Of a stretch of DNA of 22,584 nt, positions 1 through 7,283 are shown piece after piece (position 1 is the stretch's first letter; each line of letters opens with the position of its first letter). This DNA is from Pseudomonadota bacterium (GTDB lineage Bacteria > Pseudomonadota > Gammaproteobacteria > CAMYNG01). The translations under genes and the position numbers were made by a program. The notes beneath the pieces are model-generated. The model worked only from the letters and a program-made list of their open reading frames with translations. It searched no databases and had not been told where the DNA came from. The DNA is taken from assembly GCA_020347585.1 (NCBI GenBank), contig CP070733.1, positions 2,508,252-2,530,835 on the forward strand, given 5' to 3'.

Positions 1-141
1 TGTTGCGCAACAGTGGTGCACGCACTGAATTACTTGTGGCGGCAGCGACAAGAGGCACAGCCCCATAGAGGAGCGCGCCGGAGATGATCAAGAGTTGGCG
101 ACCTGCCCGGTACGGCGGATCAGCCAGCGCGGGCCGGGAGT
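1..141. other. Left-edge stretch, no assignable gene
   Basis: The plus strand is open from the window edge to a TAG at 66-68. That 21-codon tail ends in TRGTAP and could be the 3' end of a gene lying outside the window. The minus strand is also open from an ATG at 64-66 to the edge. Neither is long enough to recognise. No terminator or tRNA was seen. Confidence 0.2.
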
Positions 142-1239
142 CTAGCCCGAGGCGGGTGAAACAATGGTCGGCGGTTCGGACCGGCCGCGGCGCGCGCGGC
201 GACGTTGCACACCTTCGCCCAGTTTCCGGAGCAACGGCACAGTGTCATCCCAACCGATACACGCATCGGTGATACTCTGGCCGTATTCCAGCGGCTCGCC
301 CGGAACGACCTTCTGGTTGCCGGCACGCAGGTGGCTTTCGATCATGACCCCAACAATGCGCCGATCGCCGTTGTCGATCTGGCCGGCGACATCGTGCCCG
401 ACCTCGATCTGGCGTTGGTGCTGCTTGCGGCTGTTGGCGTGACTCAGGTCCACCATCAGGGTCTGCGGTAGGCCGGCCTTGTCGAGTTCCCCGGCAGCCT
501 CGTTCACATGCGCAGCATCGTAGTTGGGTTCACGCCCGCCGCGCAGTATCACGTGGCAGTCCTCGTTTCCGGTGGTACAGAACACGGCGGAGTGGCCGGC
601 TTTGGTCAACGACAGGAAATGATGGGCCTGGCGCGCAGCGCGTATGGCGTCCACGGCCACCTTGAGCCCACCATCGGTGCCGTTCTTAAAGCCCACCGGA
701 CAGGACAGCCCCGAGGCCAGTTCACGGTGCACCTGGCTTTCGGTTGTGCGTGCGCCGATGGCACCCCAGCTGATCAGATCTGCCACGTATTGCGGGGTCA
801 CAAGATCAAGAAACTCAGTCGCCGCCGGAACCCCCATCTCGTTGAGATCCCGCAGCAACTCGCGCGCCAGCCGCAGCCCCTTGTTGATCTTGAAACTGCC
901 GTCCAGATCCGGATCGTTGATCAGCCCTATCCAGCCCACGGTAGTTCGCGTCTTCTCGAAAAACCCCCGCATTACGACTAAGAGATCGTGCGCCAGTTCC
1001 TCACGAATCACACGCAGCCGCCCGGCGTACTCGCGCGCCGCCGCCGCGTCGTGAATGGAACATGGCCCTACCACCACCAACAGTCGGTCGTCCTCACCGT
1101 GCAATATGCGGTGGATGGCCTGGCGCGTCGCGTGCACGGTCTGGGATGCCGGCTCGGTAATCGGATATTCCTGGTGCACCTGCTCAGGCGATGCCACCTC
1201 GCCGATAGAACGGATGCGTAAGTCGTCTGTGGTATGCAT
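142..1239 (-). CDS. aroG: 3-deoxy-7-phosphoheptulonate (DAHP) synthase, class I
   Basis: This enzyme condenses phosphoenolpyruvate with erythrose 4-phosphate to DAHP, the first step of the shikimate pathway, in the cytoplasm. The 365-residue protein matches the AroF/G/H family nearly end to end: VVVGPCSIHD at 56-65, WGAIGARTTESQ at 158-169, PVGFKNGTDGG at 181-191, ILRGGREPNY at 231-240, DLSHANS at 264-270 and SITDACIGW at 322-330. These carry the PEP- and metal-binding residues of the family. The isozyme class (Phe, Tyr or Trp feedback) cannot be read reliably, so the symbol stands for the family only. The family motif KPRTTVGWKG reads KTRTTVGWIG here. A basic C-terminal tail of about 20 residues (from about 346) extends past the usual end. 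It starts with ATG and no promoter is convincing. It is on the same strand as the DHH gene upstream but 210 bp away, so probably separately transcribed. Confidence 0.93.
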   Translation of the reverse strand: MHTTDDLRIRSIGEVASPEQVHQEYPITEPASQTVHATRQAIHRILHGEDDRLLVVVGPCSIHDAAAAREYAGRLRVIREELAHDLLVVMRGFFEKTRTTVGWIGLINDPDLDGSFKINKGLRLARELLRDLNEMGVPAATEFLDLVTPQYVADLISWGAIGARTTESQVHRELASGLSCPVGFKNGTDGGLKVAVDAIRAARQAHHFLSLTKAGHSAVFCTTGNEDCHVILRGGREPNYDAAHVNEAAGELDKAGLPQTLMVDLSHANSRKQHQRQIEVGHDVAGQIDNGDRRIVGVMIESHLRAGNQKVVPGEPLEYGQSITDACIGWDDTVPLLRKLGEGVQRRRARRGRSEPPTIVSPASG

Positions 1240-1338
1240 GACGGCGACAATTATTCGTGATGGTTTATGGAATGTCGATTTGTAGCGAAAACGCCCGTAT
1301 ATTACCGCACCACCGCAGGGCGGGTCGCGTCCGTTTGT

Positions 1339-1350
1339 TGACTTAAGTCA
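1339..1350. promoter_or_regulatory. 12-bp perfect palindrome upstream of the DAHP synthase gene
   Basis: TGACTTAAGTCA is its own reverse complement and lies about 100 bp upstream of the DAHP synthase start, in the gap between the two minus-strand genes. It does not match the TyrR box (TGTAAA-N6-TTTACA). It could be an operator for a dimeric regulator, but palindromes of this length occur several times by chance in 22 kb. Confidence 0.15.
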
Positions 1351-1449
1351 GTCGGTGCAGCTTTTTGGTGCGCGAGAGCACGACGCAAACCCGATATGCG
1401 CCAGCTCTCCCCCCAATACGGGGCGAACCGAATGCGCGCGAAGCCGCGG

Positions 1450-2409
1450 CTACCCGCTGAATGCGCTGCGGAAACGGTCGACGAATGCCGCGTACAGTTT
1501 CGGGTCTAGCCGGTTGATACCCGCGGCGGCCGCCCGACCGCCACCGGTGGGGAACTCGCGGCACAGATCATCTGCACCCTGCCGATTGCTGAGCGGCGCG
1601 CGCACACTGACGCGAAATGCGCCGTCGGGTAACTCAGTCACCAGTGCGTGGGCACGCTGCGGTGCGCTGCGCGCCAGTTGGTTAGCCAGCACGCCGCTGA
1701 TCCGCCGCGCCCAGGCAGCATCAGGCAACAGGTACAACGCCGAGGTATCTCCCTCCACTTCGGCCTTCAGGCTCTCAGCCTGCGCCATATCGCCGGCGTA
1801 GCCTTCACGCAGCCGGCCGTAGGCCGGGTCGTCATTGATGAACGCAAAAGGATCCTCGTAGGGCCGCACCCGCCGATACAGTTCGTCGGGCGCAAAGAAC
1901 AGATCTTCGAGTTTAACTCCGTAGCCATTGTAGTTGAGGCAGATGCCGAGCATTTGCAGCTCTGCCAGGCGAGCCTCGTCAAGGTCCAGGGGCGCCGCGG
2001 CTCGGTGCGCACTCTCCTCGAGATTATCGCCGAAGGCGGCGGTAACCGCCCAGGGGAGATGCTTGCCACCTAGGAAATCGTTCACCAGCAGGCTGGTACA
2101 GACCTCCGGTGCAGTGTCGATGTGCGCCTGCAGCCCAGGATGGGAAGGAATTTCGCCTGCGAAATGATGATCGAAATAGTGGATCCGCGCGCCTGCAGCC
2201 AGCAGGGCCTCGAGCGGCTCACGATTCTTGTCCAGCGAGACATCCAGCACCGTCACCTCATCCCCCTCGCCGGCGTCGACTCGACGCAGCAGGTCGATAT
2301 CACGCTTGACGCCAGTCACCAGTTCACTGTCTATGGGGAGCGCAAGTCGCAGCTGGTGTAGGGCACAAATGCCATCCGCATCGCCGTTGAATACGTCAAA
2401 ATGAGCCAA
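1450..2409 (-). CDS. DHH-family phosphoesterase-like protein
   Basis: The 319-residue protein has the DHH superfamily pattern: NGDADG at 8-13 (metal Asp 10 and 12), VLDVS with Asp56, YFDHH at 78-82 and HIDT with Asp98. These are the Mn-binding motifs of RecJ/NrnA-type phosphoesterases. The C-terminal DHHA1-like region has the Gly-rich GGGRAAAAG at 289-297, with Arg where GGGH is canonical. Relatives degrade nanoRNA, pAp or cyclic dinucleotides; the substrate here is unknown, and close homologues are sometimes loosely labelled acetyltransferase. The start is TTG at 2409, chosen because AGGAGG stands 8 nt upstream and the encoded AHFDVFNGDADG places the catalytic motif at the expected N-terminus. 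It is divergent from cysC across 131 bp. Confidence 0.8.
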   Translation of the reverse strand: MAHFDVFNGDADGICALHQLRLALPIDSELVTGVKRDIDLLRRVDAGEGDEVTVLDVSLDKNREPLEALLAAGARIHYFDHHFAGEIPSHPGLQAHIDTAPEVCTSLLVNDFLGGKHLPWAVTAAFGDNLEESAHRAAAPLDLDEARLAELQMLGICLNYNGYGVKLEDLFFAPDELYRRVRPYEDPFAFINDDPAYGRLREGYAGDMAQAESLKAEVEGDTSALYLLPDAAWARRISGVLANQLARSAPQRAHALVTELPDGAFRVSVRAPLSNRQGADDLCREFPTGGGRAAAAGINRLDPKLYAAFVDRFRSAFSG

Positions 2410-2417
2410 TTTCGAGG

Positions 2418-2423
2418 CCTCCT
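2418..2423 (-). promoter_or_regulatory. Strong ribosome binding site for the DHH gene (decides TTG start)
   Basis: The minus strand reads AGGAGG here, a full Shine-Dalgarno core, followed by 8 nt and the codon TTG at 2409. There is no in-frame ATG near the conserved N-terminus, so this site supports initiation at TTG. Confidence 0.75.
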
Positions 2424-2540
2424 GCCAAAATTTTCAAGCCGGCGGGCCGCACTTAACCGGAGCGGCGCCGCGAAACAAATACGGCCCATATGGTACCATA
2501 CGCGCCGGCTAGACTACGCCAGCAATTACGCGAGAGGAAA

Positions 2541-3194
2541 ATGGCAGAGAACGCAAATCCACAAAAGAGCACCAACACCGTCTGGCACCATGCCACCGTC
2601 ACCCGGGGACGCCGCGAGCAACAAAACAAGCACAAAAGCGTGGTAATGTGGTTTACGGGGCTGTCTGGCGCGGGCAAATCCACACTCGCGCATGCCGTAG
2701 AAGAGCGCCTGCATCAGGCCGGCTGCGGCACCTACGTGCTTGACGGCGACAACATCCGGCACGGATTGTGCGGTGACCTGGGGTTTTCGGATAAAGATCG
2801 CAAGGAACACATCCGCCGCATTGGCAACGTTTCCAAACTGTTCGTCGAGGCCGGTGTCATTGTATTGACCGCGTTCATTTCACCGTTTCGCGAGGACCGC
2901 CAACTGGTGCGTAACATGGTGCTGCACGGCGACTTCATTGAGGTTTACTGCCGAGCACCGCTCGAGGTCTGCGAGGAACGCGACGTGAAAGGACTTTATA
3001 AAAAGGCCCGCGCAGGCACGATCAAGGACTTCACCGGCATTTCCTCGCCATACGAGGAACCCGTCAACCCGGAGATTGTTGTAGACACAGGTTCTGAACC
3101 GCTCGAAAAATGTGTCGCACGCGTGATGGAACTCCTCAACAAGCGTGGCGTGATCACACCGTTCCACCTGCCGGGTGAACCCGGGCAGGCGTAA
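2541..3194 (+). CDS. cysC: Adenylylsulfate (APS) kinase
   Basis: It phosphorylates APS with ATP to make PAPS, the sulfate donor for sulfotransferases and an intermediate of assimilatory sulfate reduction. The 217-residue protein has the P-loop GLSGAGKST at 40-48, LDGDNIRHGL at 67-76, the substrate-site ISPFREDR at 113-120, and DVKGLYKKARAG at 148-159 followed by FTGISSPYEEP at 164-174, all diagnostic of CysC. The start is ATG 2541, with GAGAGGA just upstream; an in-frame ATG at 2490 has no ribosome site. No cysD, cysN, cysH or sulfotransferase is in the window. It is followed 67 bp later by galE on the same strand, so it may be transcribed with the polysaccharide precursor genes. Confidence 0.95.
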   Translation: MAENANPQKSTNTVWHHATVTRGRREQQNKHKSVVMWFTGLSGAGKSTLAHAVEERLHQAGCGTYVLDGDNIRHGLCGDLGFSDKDRKEHIRRIGNVSKLFVEAGVIVLTAFISPFREDRQLVRNMVLHGDFIEVYCRAPLEVCEERDVKGLYKKARAGTIKDFTGISSPYEEPVNPEIVVDTGSEPLEKCVARVMELLNKRGVITPFHLPGEPGQA

Positions 3195-3261
3195 CAGCTA
3201 CCGGCATTCTTGCTCGCTAGCGTAGTTGTTCGACTCACGTCCCAACACGAAAAACAGGAAT

Positions 3262-4263
3262 ATGACAACCAAAGCAATTCTCGTAACGGGGGGCGCTGGA
3301 TACATCGGCAGCCACGTTGTAAGACAACTCGGCGAAGCCGGCGAGCGCGTGGTTGTACTCGACAACCTCTCAACGGGATTTTCGGACGCGGTGCTGCATG
3401 GCGAGCTTGTCGTTGGGGACACCGGCGATCGGGAACTAGTCGCGCGCATCCTGGTGGAACAGGACGTCGATACGGTAATGCACTTCGCCGCCCACACGGT
3501 GGTTCCCGAATCGGTGGAGAACCCGCTGAAGTATTACTGGAACAATACCTGCAGCACGCGCAACCTGCTGCAATGTTGCCAGGAGCACGGTATCCGGCAC
3601 TTCGTGTTTTCCTCCACCGCGGCTGTATATGGCATTCCGTCTGACGGCATTGCCAGCGAGGAATCAGCCACCGTGCCCATCAACCCCTACGGCACCTCAA
3701 AACTGATGACCGAGTGGATGCTGCGCGATCTCGGAATCGCTACCGATCTGCGCTACGTGGCACTGCGCTACTTTAATGTCGCCGGCTGCGACCCGCAGGC
3801 ACGAATTGGCCAGTCCACCCCCAGGGCGACACTGCTGATCAAGGTCGCCAGCGAAGCGGCGGTCGGTAAGCGCCCCCACGTGTCGATATTCGGCACCGAC
3901 TACCCGACATCGGATGGCACCGGGGTGCGCGACTATATTCATGTCGAAGATCTCGCCGATGCCCACCTCAAGGCGCTCGAACACCTGCGTAACGGCGGTG
4001 AATCAACCACACTGAATTGCGGCTACGGGCACGGATACAGCGTGCGGGAAGTACTGGACGCGGTTGAACGCGTCGATGGTAAAGCGCTCACCATCCGCGA
4101 GGAAACACGCCGTGCCGGCGATCCACCATCGCTGGTCGCGAGTGCCGATCGTATCAGGGAGTTGTTCGGCTGGCGACCTCGGCATGACGATCTGGACTTT
4201 ATCGTCAAGACCGCGCTGCAATGGGAGCGCAAGCTGGCAGACAAACCCTCCAAATCGGATTGA
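3262..4263 (+). CDS. galE: UDP-glucose 4-epimerase
   Basis: It interconverts UDP-glucose and UDP-galactose using tightly bound NAD, supplying galactose for surface glycans. The 333-residue protein is a short-chain dehydrogenase/reductase fold: dinucleotide-binding GGAGYIG at 10-16, DNLSTG at 34-39, FSSTAAVYG at 116-124, catalytic YGTSK (Tyr143, Lys147) and RYFNVAG. VRDYIHVEDLADAH follows, as in bona fide GalE. The start at ATG 3262 has AGGA only two bases away; a start at 3226 would add 12 residues that match nothing in the family. It stops 4 bp before the convergent sugar transferase gene. Confidence 0.92.
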   Translation: MTTKAILVTGGAGYIGSHVVRQLGEAGERVVVLDNLSTGFSDAVLHGELVVGDTGDRELVARILVEQDVDTVMHFAAHTVVPESVENPLKYYWNNTCSTRNLLQCCQEHGIRHFVFSSTAAVYGIPSDGIASEESATVPINPYGTSKLMTEWMLRDLGIATDLRYVALRYFNVAGCDPQARIGQSTPRATLLIKVASEAAVGKRPHVSIFGTDYPTSDGTGVRDYIHVEDLADAHLKALEHLRNGGESTTLNCGYGHGYSVREVLDAVERVDGKALTIREETRRAGDPPSLVASADRIRELFGWRPRHDDLDFIVKTALQWERKLADKPSKSD

Positions 4264-4277
4264 GCGTTCAACGCTTG
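4261..4277. terminator. Small hairpin spanning the convergent galE and sugar transferase stops
   Basis: AGCGT-TCA-ACGCT (4263-4275) can fold as a 5-bp stem with flanking wobble pairs. It covers the junction of two convergent genes whose stop codons are 4 bp apart. There is no T-run on either side, so intrinsic termination is only possible, not shown. Confidence 0.2.
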
Positions 4278-5689
4278 GCGCCGGGCGTCCCCTTGCCAAA
4301 CAACACCACTTCCGCTGTCTGCATCAGGACAAGTATGTCCAGTAGCAAGCTGTGGTTCTTGATGTAGTACAGATCAAATTGGAGTTTTTCTGCCGCGTCC
4401 TGCTCCGATGCGCCGTAAGGGTAGTTTAACTGTGCCCACCCTGTCAGCCCGGGCTTTACCCGGTGGCGCTCCTCATAATACGGAATGGTCTCGGCAAGCC
4501 GCGTGACAAACTCGGGGCGCTCCGGACGCGGCCCCACGAAGCTCATGTCACCACGCAGAATATTATAGATCTGCGGCAACTCGTCGATGCGCATTTTGCG
4601 AATCACGCGACCGACCCGCGTCACCCGGCTATCATTGCGCTGCGCCCATTTCGCAATACCATCAAGTTCCGCGTCAACCCGCATGCTACGAAACTTCAAC
4701 AGCTGGAACGGCCGGCCGTTTTCCCCAATCCGCACCTGCCGATAGAGCACGGGCATGCGCCAGCCGCCGTCGGCGACAATCGCCAGAGCGCTAAGAGCCA
4801 GTAGCGGCAGCGTCACTAGTAGCAGTAAGAAACTGGCTACCACGTCGAACCCGCGCTCGACATGCCCGCGCACTGGCCCGCGATTGAAGCCCTCCGAGAA
4901 GATCAACCAGCTGGGATGCAGCAGTTCTAGCATCACCCTGCCCGTTTCGCGCTCGAAAAATGTCAATGAGTCGACGATCTCGATACCACTCAGCCGACAA
5001 TCTAGCAGTTCATGCGTGGGGAAATTCCTGCGGCGATCGTTCACCGCGACCACTATCTCGTCAACCTCAAGCTCTCGCACTAGTTCCAGCAAGGGCTGAT
5101 CCAGCTGGATCACCTGCGCCTCGTCCAAAACGTCACGTTCGCCCTGCACATGCACGAAACCGACGATCCTGAAACCACGCTGATCGCTGCGCCGCCGCAG
5201 CTTAGAGAAATTCGCCGCACGCTCGCCAGCCCCGAGCACCAGCACACGACGCCGCAGCACACTTTGGTCAACCGTTTTGAGAAACCGGTACCGACCGGCG
5301 GCAAGCGCAACATAGGCCACGATCACCGCCAGGGTCAGCGCGCCGCGTCCCACCAGCAGGGCCGGCACCACATAAAACACCAGCGCCAGCGCAACCGCCG
5401 CCATCATGAAGCTCACCGACAGCCGCAGCAGCACGCCCAAGAAACCCTCGCGCAACCGGCTCTGGTACAGGCCCATGGAAACCATGCTCATACTGACCGC
5501 AGTGGCAAATACGAGCGCACGCGCAAATAACATAAGCGCAGCGGGTTCCAGCTGGAATGGATTAAAGATACCCAGGCGACGCAACCATACGCCTGCGTAG
5601 ACGGACGCGAACAGCACCGCGAATTCCACGATGCCCAACATCACGAACGGCGTACGGAAGAAATGACTGACCCGTCTTGTCGTCGCCAA
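4268..5689 (-). CDS. Polyprenyl-phosphate sugar-1-phosphate transferase (EpsB/PEP-CTERM-associated type)
   Basis: It is predicted to transfer a hexose-1-phosphate from a UDP-sugar to undecaprenyl phosphate at the inner membrane, the first step of a repeat-unit polysaccharide. The 473-residue protein has about four N-terminal membrane helices (roughly 12-36, 48-73, 83-110, 115-132), a nucleotide-binding-like soluble domain with VLGAGERA at 151-158, a fifth hydrophobic helix at 283-306, and the bacterial sugar transferase domain: KFRSM at 332-336, DELPQ at 369-373, SFVGPRPE at 383-390, KPGLTGWAQ at 412-420 and DLYYIKN at 439-445. RRNFPTHELLDCRLSGIE at 220-237 is, from memory, typical of the family named PEP-CTERM-associated sugar transferase (TIGR03013). 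The start is TTG 5689 with GAGG 6 nt upstream. It is divergent from the tviB-like gene. The transferred sugar is unknown. Confidence 0.9.
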   Translation of the reverse strand: MATTRRVSHFFRTPFVMLGIVEFAVLFASVYAGVWLRRLGIFNPFQLEPAALMLFARALVFATAVSMSMVSMGLYQSRLREGFLGVLLRLSVSFMMAAVALALVFYVVPALLVGRGALTLAVIVAYVALAAGRYRFLKTVDQSVLRRRVLVLGAGERAANFSKLRRRSDQRGFRIVGFVHVQGERDVLDEAQVIQLDQPLLELVRELEVDEIVVAVNDRRRNFPTHELLDCRLSGIEIVDSLTFFERETGRVMLELLHPSWLIFSEGFNRGPVRGHVERGFDVVASFLLLLVTLPLLALSALAIVADGGWRMPVLYRQVRIGENGRPFQLLKFRSMRVDAELDGIAKWAQRNDSRVTRVGRVIRKMRIDELPQIYNILRGDMSFVGPRPERPEFVTRLAETIPYYEERHRVKPGLTGWAQLNYPYGASEQDAAEKLQFDLYYIKNHSLLLDILVLMQTAEVVLFGKGTPGAKR

Positions 5690-5944
5690 CTTCGGCCTCG
5701 AGCCTTTATACGTTGATATGGCTACACGTTACCGCTAACCCGCGCCGCCCGCTACTGCTCGCGCAATTCGCCCGAGTTGAGTAAAATGCGCGCGCCGCAC
5801 CGAGAATGGAGCCGCGCCCGATTCCGCGATAGCGCGCAGTAACATAGCATTTGGCGGTAAATAGTATCGAAATGTTGCATAACCTATTGTAATTTGTGCA
5901 ATTTTACCACTAATCGCACGCGAGTTGGAGGCAAGGGCAAACGC
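5690..5944. other. Divergent intergenic region between sugar transferase and tviB-like gene
   Basis: This is the longest gene-free stretch (255 bp). The part from 5840 to 5915 is clearly more AT-rich than its surroundings, as expected for a region holding two outward promoters. I saw no long inverted repeat, no sigma-54 -24/-12 pair and no tRNA. Confidence 0.5.
5887..5914 (+). promoter_or_regulatory. Possible sigma-70 promoter for tviB-like gene
   Basis: A TTGTAA box (4 of 6 to consensus) and an ACTAAT box (4 of 6) are separated by 16 bp inside the AT-rich patch. Transcription would start near 5921, a few bases before the ribosome site, so the leader would be very short. The match is modest. 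Confidence 0.25.
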
Positions 5945-7225
5945 ATGGCATTTGACATCAGTAACTCGAAAATAGGGATCATTGGCCTTGGCTATGTAGG
6001 CTTGCCACTGGCCGTTGAGTTTGGCAAACACTATCCGACCGTTGGTTTCGACATCAATAGTCCGCGCATTGCCGAGTTGCGGGCTGGCAAGGACAGCACG
6101 CTGGAGGTCGACGCGGCGGAGCTGTCCTGTGCCTCGCAACTCGAATTCACGGATACGATAGAAGAAACTGCAAAGTGCAATGTTTATGTGATCACCGTAC
6201 CGACCCCCATCGACGAGCACAAGCGACCCGATCTTCGCCCGCTAGAAAACGCAAGCACAGCCGTCGGCTCAGTCCTGCGCAGTGGCGATGTCGTAGTATA
6301 CGAGTCGACGGTGTATCCCGGTGCGACGGAAGAAGTCTGTGTGCCTATCCTTGAGCAGGTCTCTGGACTGGCCTTCAATCGTGACTTTTTCATCGGTTAT
6401 AGTCCGGAGCGTATCAACCCCGGCGACAAGGAACACCGGGTCACGACTATTAAAAAAGTCACTTCCGGTTCAACGCCTGAGAGTGCCGCGTACATAGATA
6501 ACTTATACGCTTCGGTAATTGCCGCGGGTACACACCTGGCGAGCAGCATTCGCGTCGCTGAAGCGGCCAAGGTAATTGAAAACACCCAGCGCGACCTGAA
6601 TATCGCGCTCGTCAATGAACTCGCGCTGATCTTCAACAAGCTCGGCATCGACACGCAGGAAGTACTGGAAGCCGCTGGCACCAAATGGAATTTTCTGCCA
6701 TTTCGGCCCGGTCTGGTGGGCGGACATTGCATCGGCGTCGATCCGTACTATCTGACCCACAAGGCACAGGAAATCGGTTACAACCCGCAAGTAATTCTTG
6801 CCGGGCGCCGCATTAACGACAACATGGGCGGTTACGTGGCCGGTCGTGTGATCAAAATGCTGACCCAGCGCCGCATTCACGTGGTTGACGCGAACTTCCT
6901 GATTCTGGGACTGGCATTCAAGGAGAACTGCCCGGACCTACGAAATTCCCGCGTGATTGACATTGTCAAAGAGCTGCGTGGCTACCAGGCCAACATCGAT
7001 GTATTTGACCCCTGGGTTTCCGCACAAGAAGCCAGCGAAGAGTACGGTGTCGAGTTGATAGACCAGCCGCGCGCCGGGCACTACGATGCAGTTATCATCG
7101 CCGTCGCACACGATCAGTTTCGGCAACTGGGCGCTGCGGGCATTCGCGCGCTGTGCAAGCCCGAGCATGTGCTGTTTGACGTAAAGTCAATGCTCACACG
7201 CGACGAGGTCGATGCGCGGCTTTGA
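5945..7225 (+). CDS. tviB: UDP-N-acetylglucosamine 6-dehydrogenase, TviB/WbpA-like
   Basis: It is predicted to oxidise UDP-GlcNAc (or UDP-GalNAc) at C6 with two NAD+ to the UDP-aminouronic acid, a precursor of acidic capsules and O-antigens. The 426-residue length fits TviB (about 425) rather than Ugd. Motifs are NAD-binding GIIGLGYVGLPLA at 11-23, VPTPID at 85-90, STVYPGATEE at 121-130, FIGYSPERINPGD at 149-161, KVIENTQRDLNIAL at 209-222 with the family's catalytic Lys, and GGHCIGVDPYYL at 259-270 with nucleophile Cys262. PERINPGD and CIGVDPYYL mark the N-acetylhexosamine subgroup. The start is ATG 5945, preceded by AAGGG at 7 nt and GGAGG at 13 nt; an in-frame start at 5894 lacks a site. 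An epimerase follows 58 bp later on the same strand. Confidence 0.88.
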   Translation: MAFDISNSKIGIIGLGYVGLPLAVEFGKHYPTVGFDINSPRIAELRAGKDSTLEVDAAELSCASQLEFTDTIEETAKCNVYVITVPTPIDEHKRPDLRPLENASTAVGSVLRSGDVVVYESTVYPGATEEVCVPILEQVSGLAFNRDFFIGYSPERINPGDKEHRVTTIKKVTSGSTPESAAYIDNLYASVIAAGTHLASSIRVAEAAKVIENTQRDLNIALVNELALIFNKLGIDTQEVLEAAGTKWNFLPFRPGLVGGHCIGVDPYYLTHKAQEIGYNPQVILAGRRINDNMGGYVAGRVIKMLTQRRIHVVDANFLILGLAFKENCPDLRNSRVIDIVKELRGYQANIDVFDPWVSAQEASEEYGVELIDQPRAGHYDAVIIAVAHDQFRQLGAAGIRALCKPEHVLFDVKSMLTRDEVDARL

Positions 7226-7283
7226 ATAGACCAGCCAGCTTGCTACACAGGACATGCCAGGACAGTTCACTTCTGGAGAATCG

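Noticed and set aside
2489..2500. Palindrome TATGGTACCATA before cysC, and the other two 12-bp palindromes at 1339 and 15228, as one regulon
   Set aside because: The three sites share no common sequence beyond partial GGTACC, and about five 12-bp palindromes are expected by chance in a window of this size.
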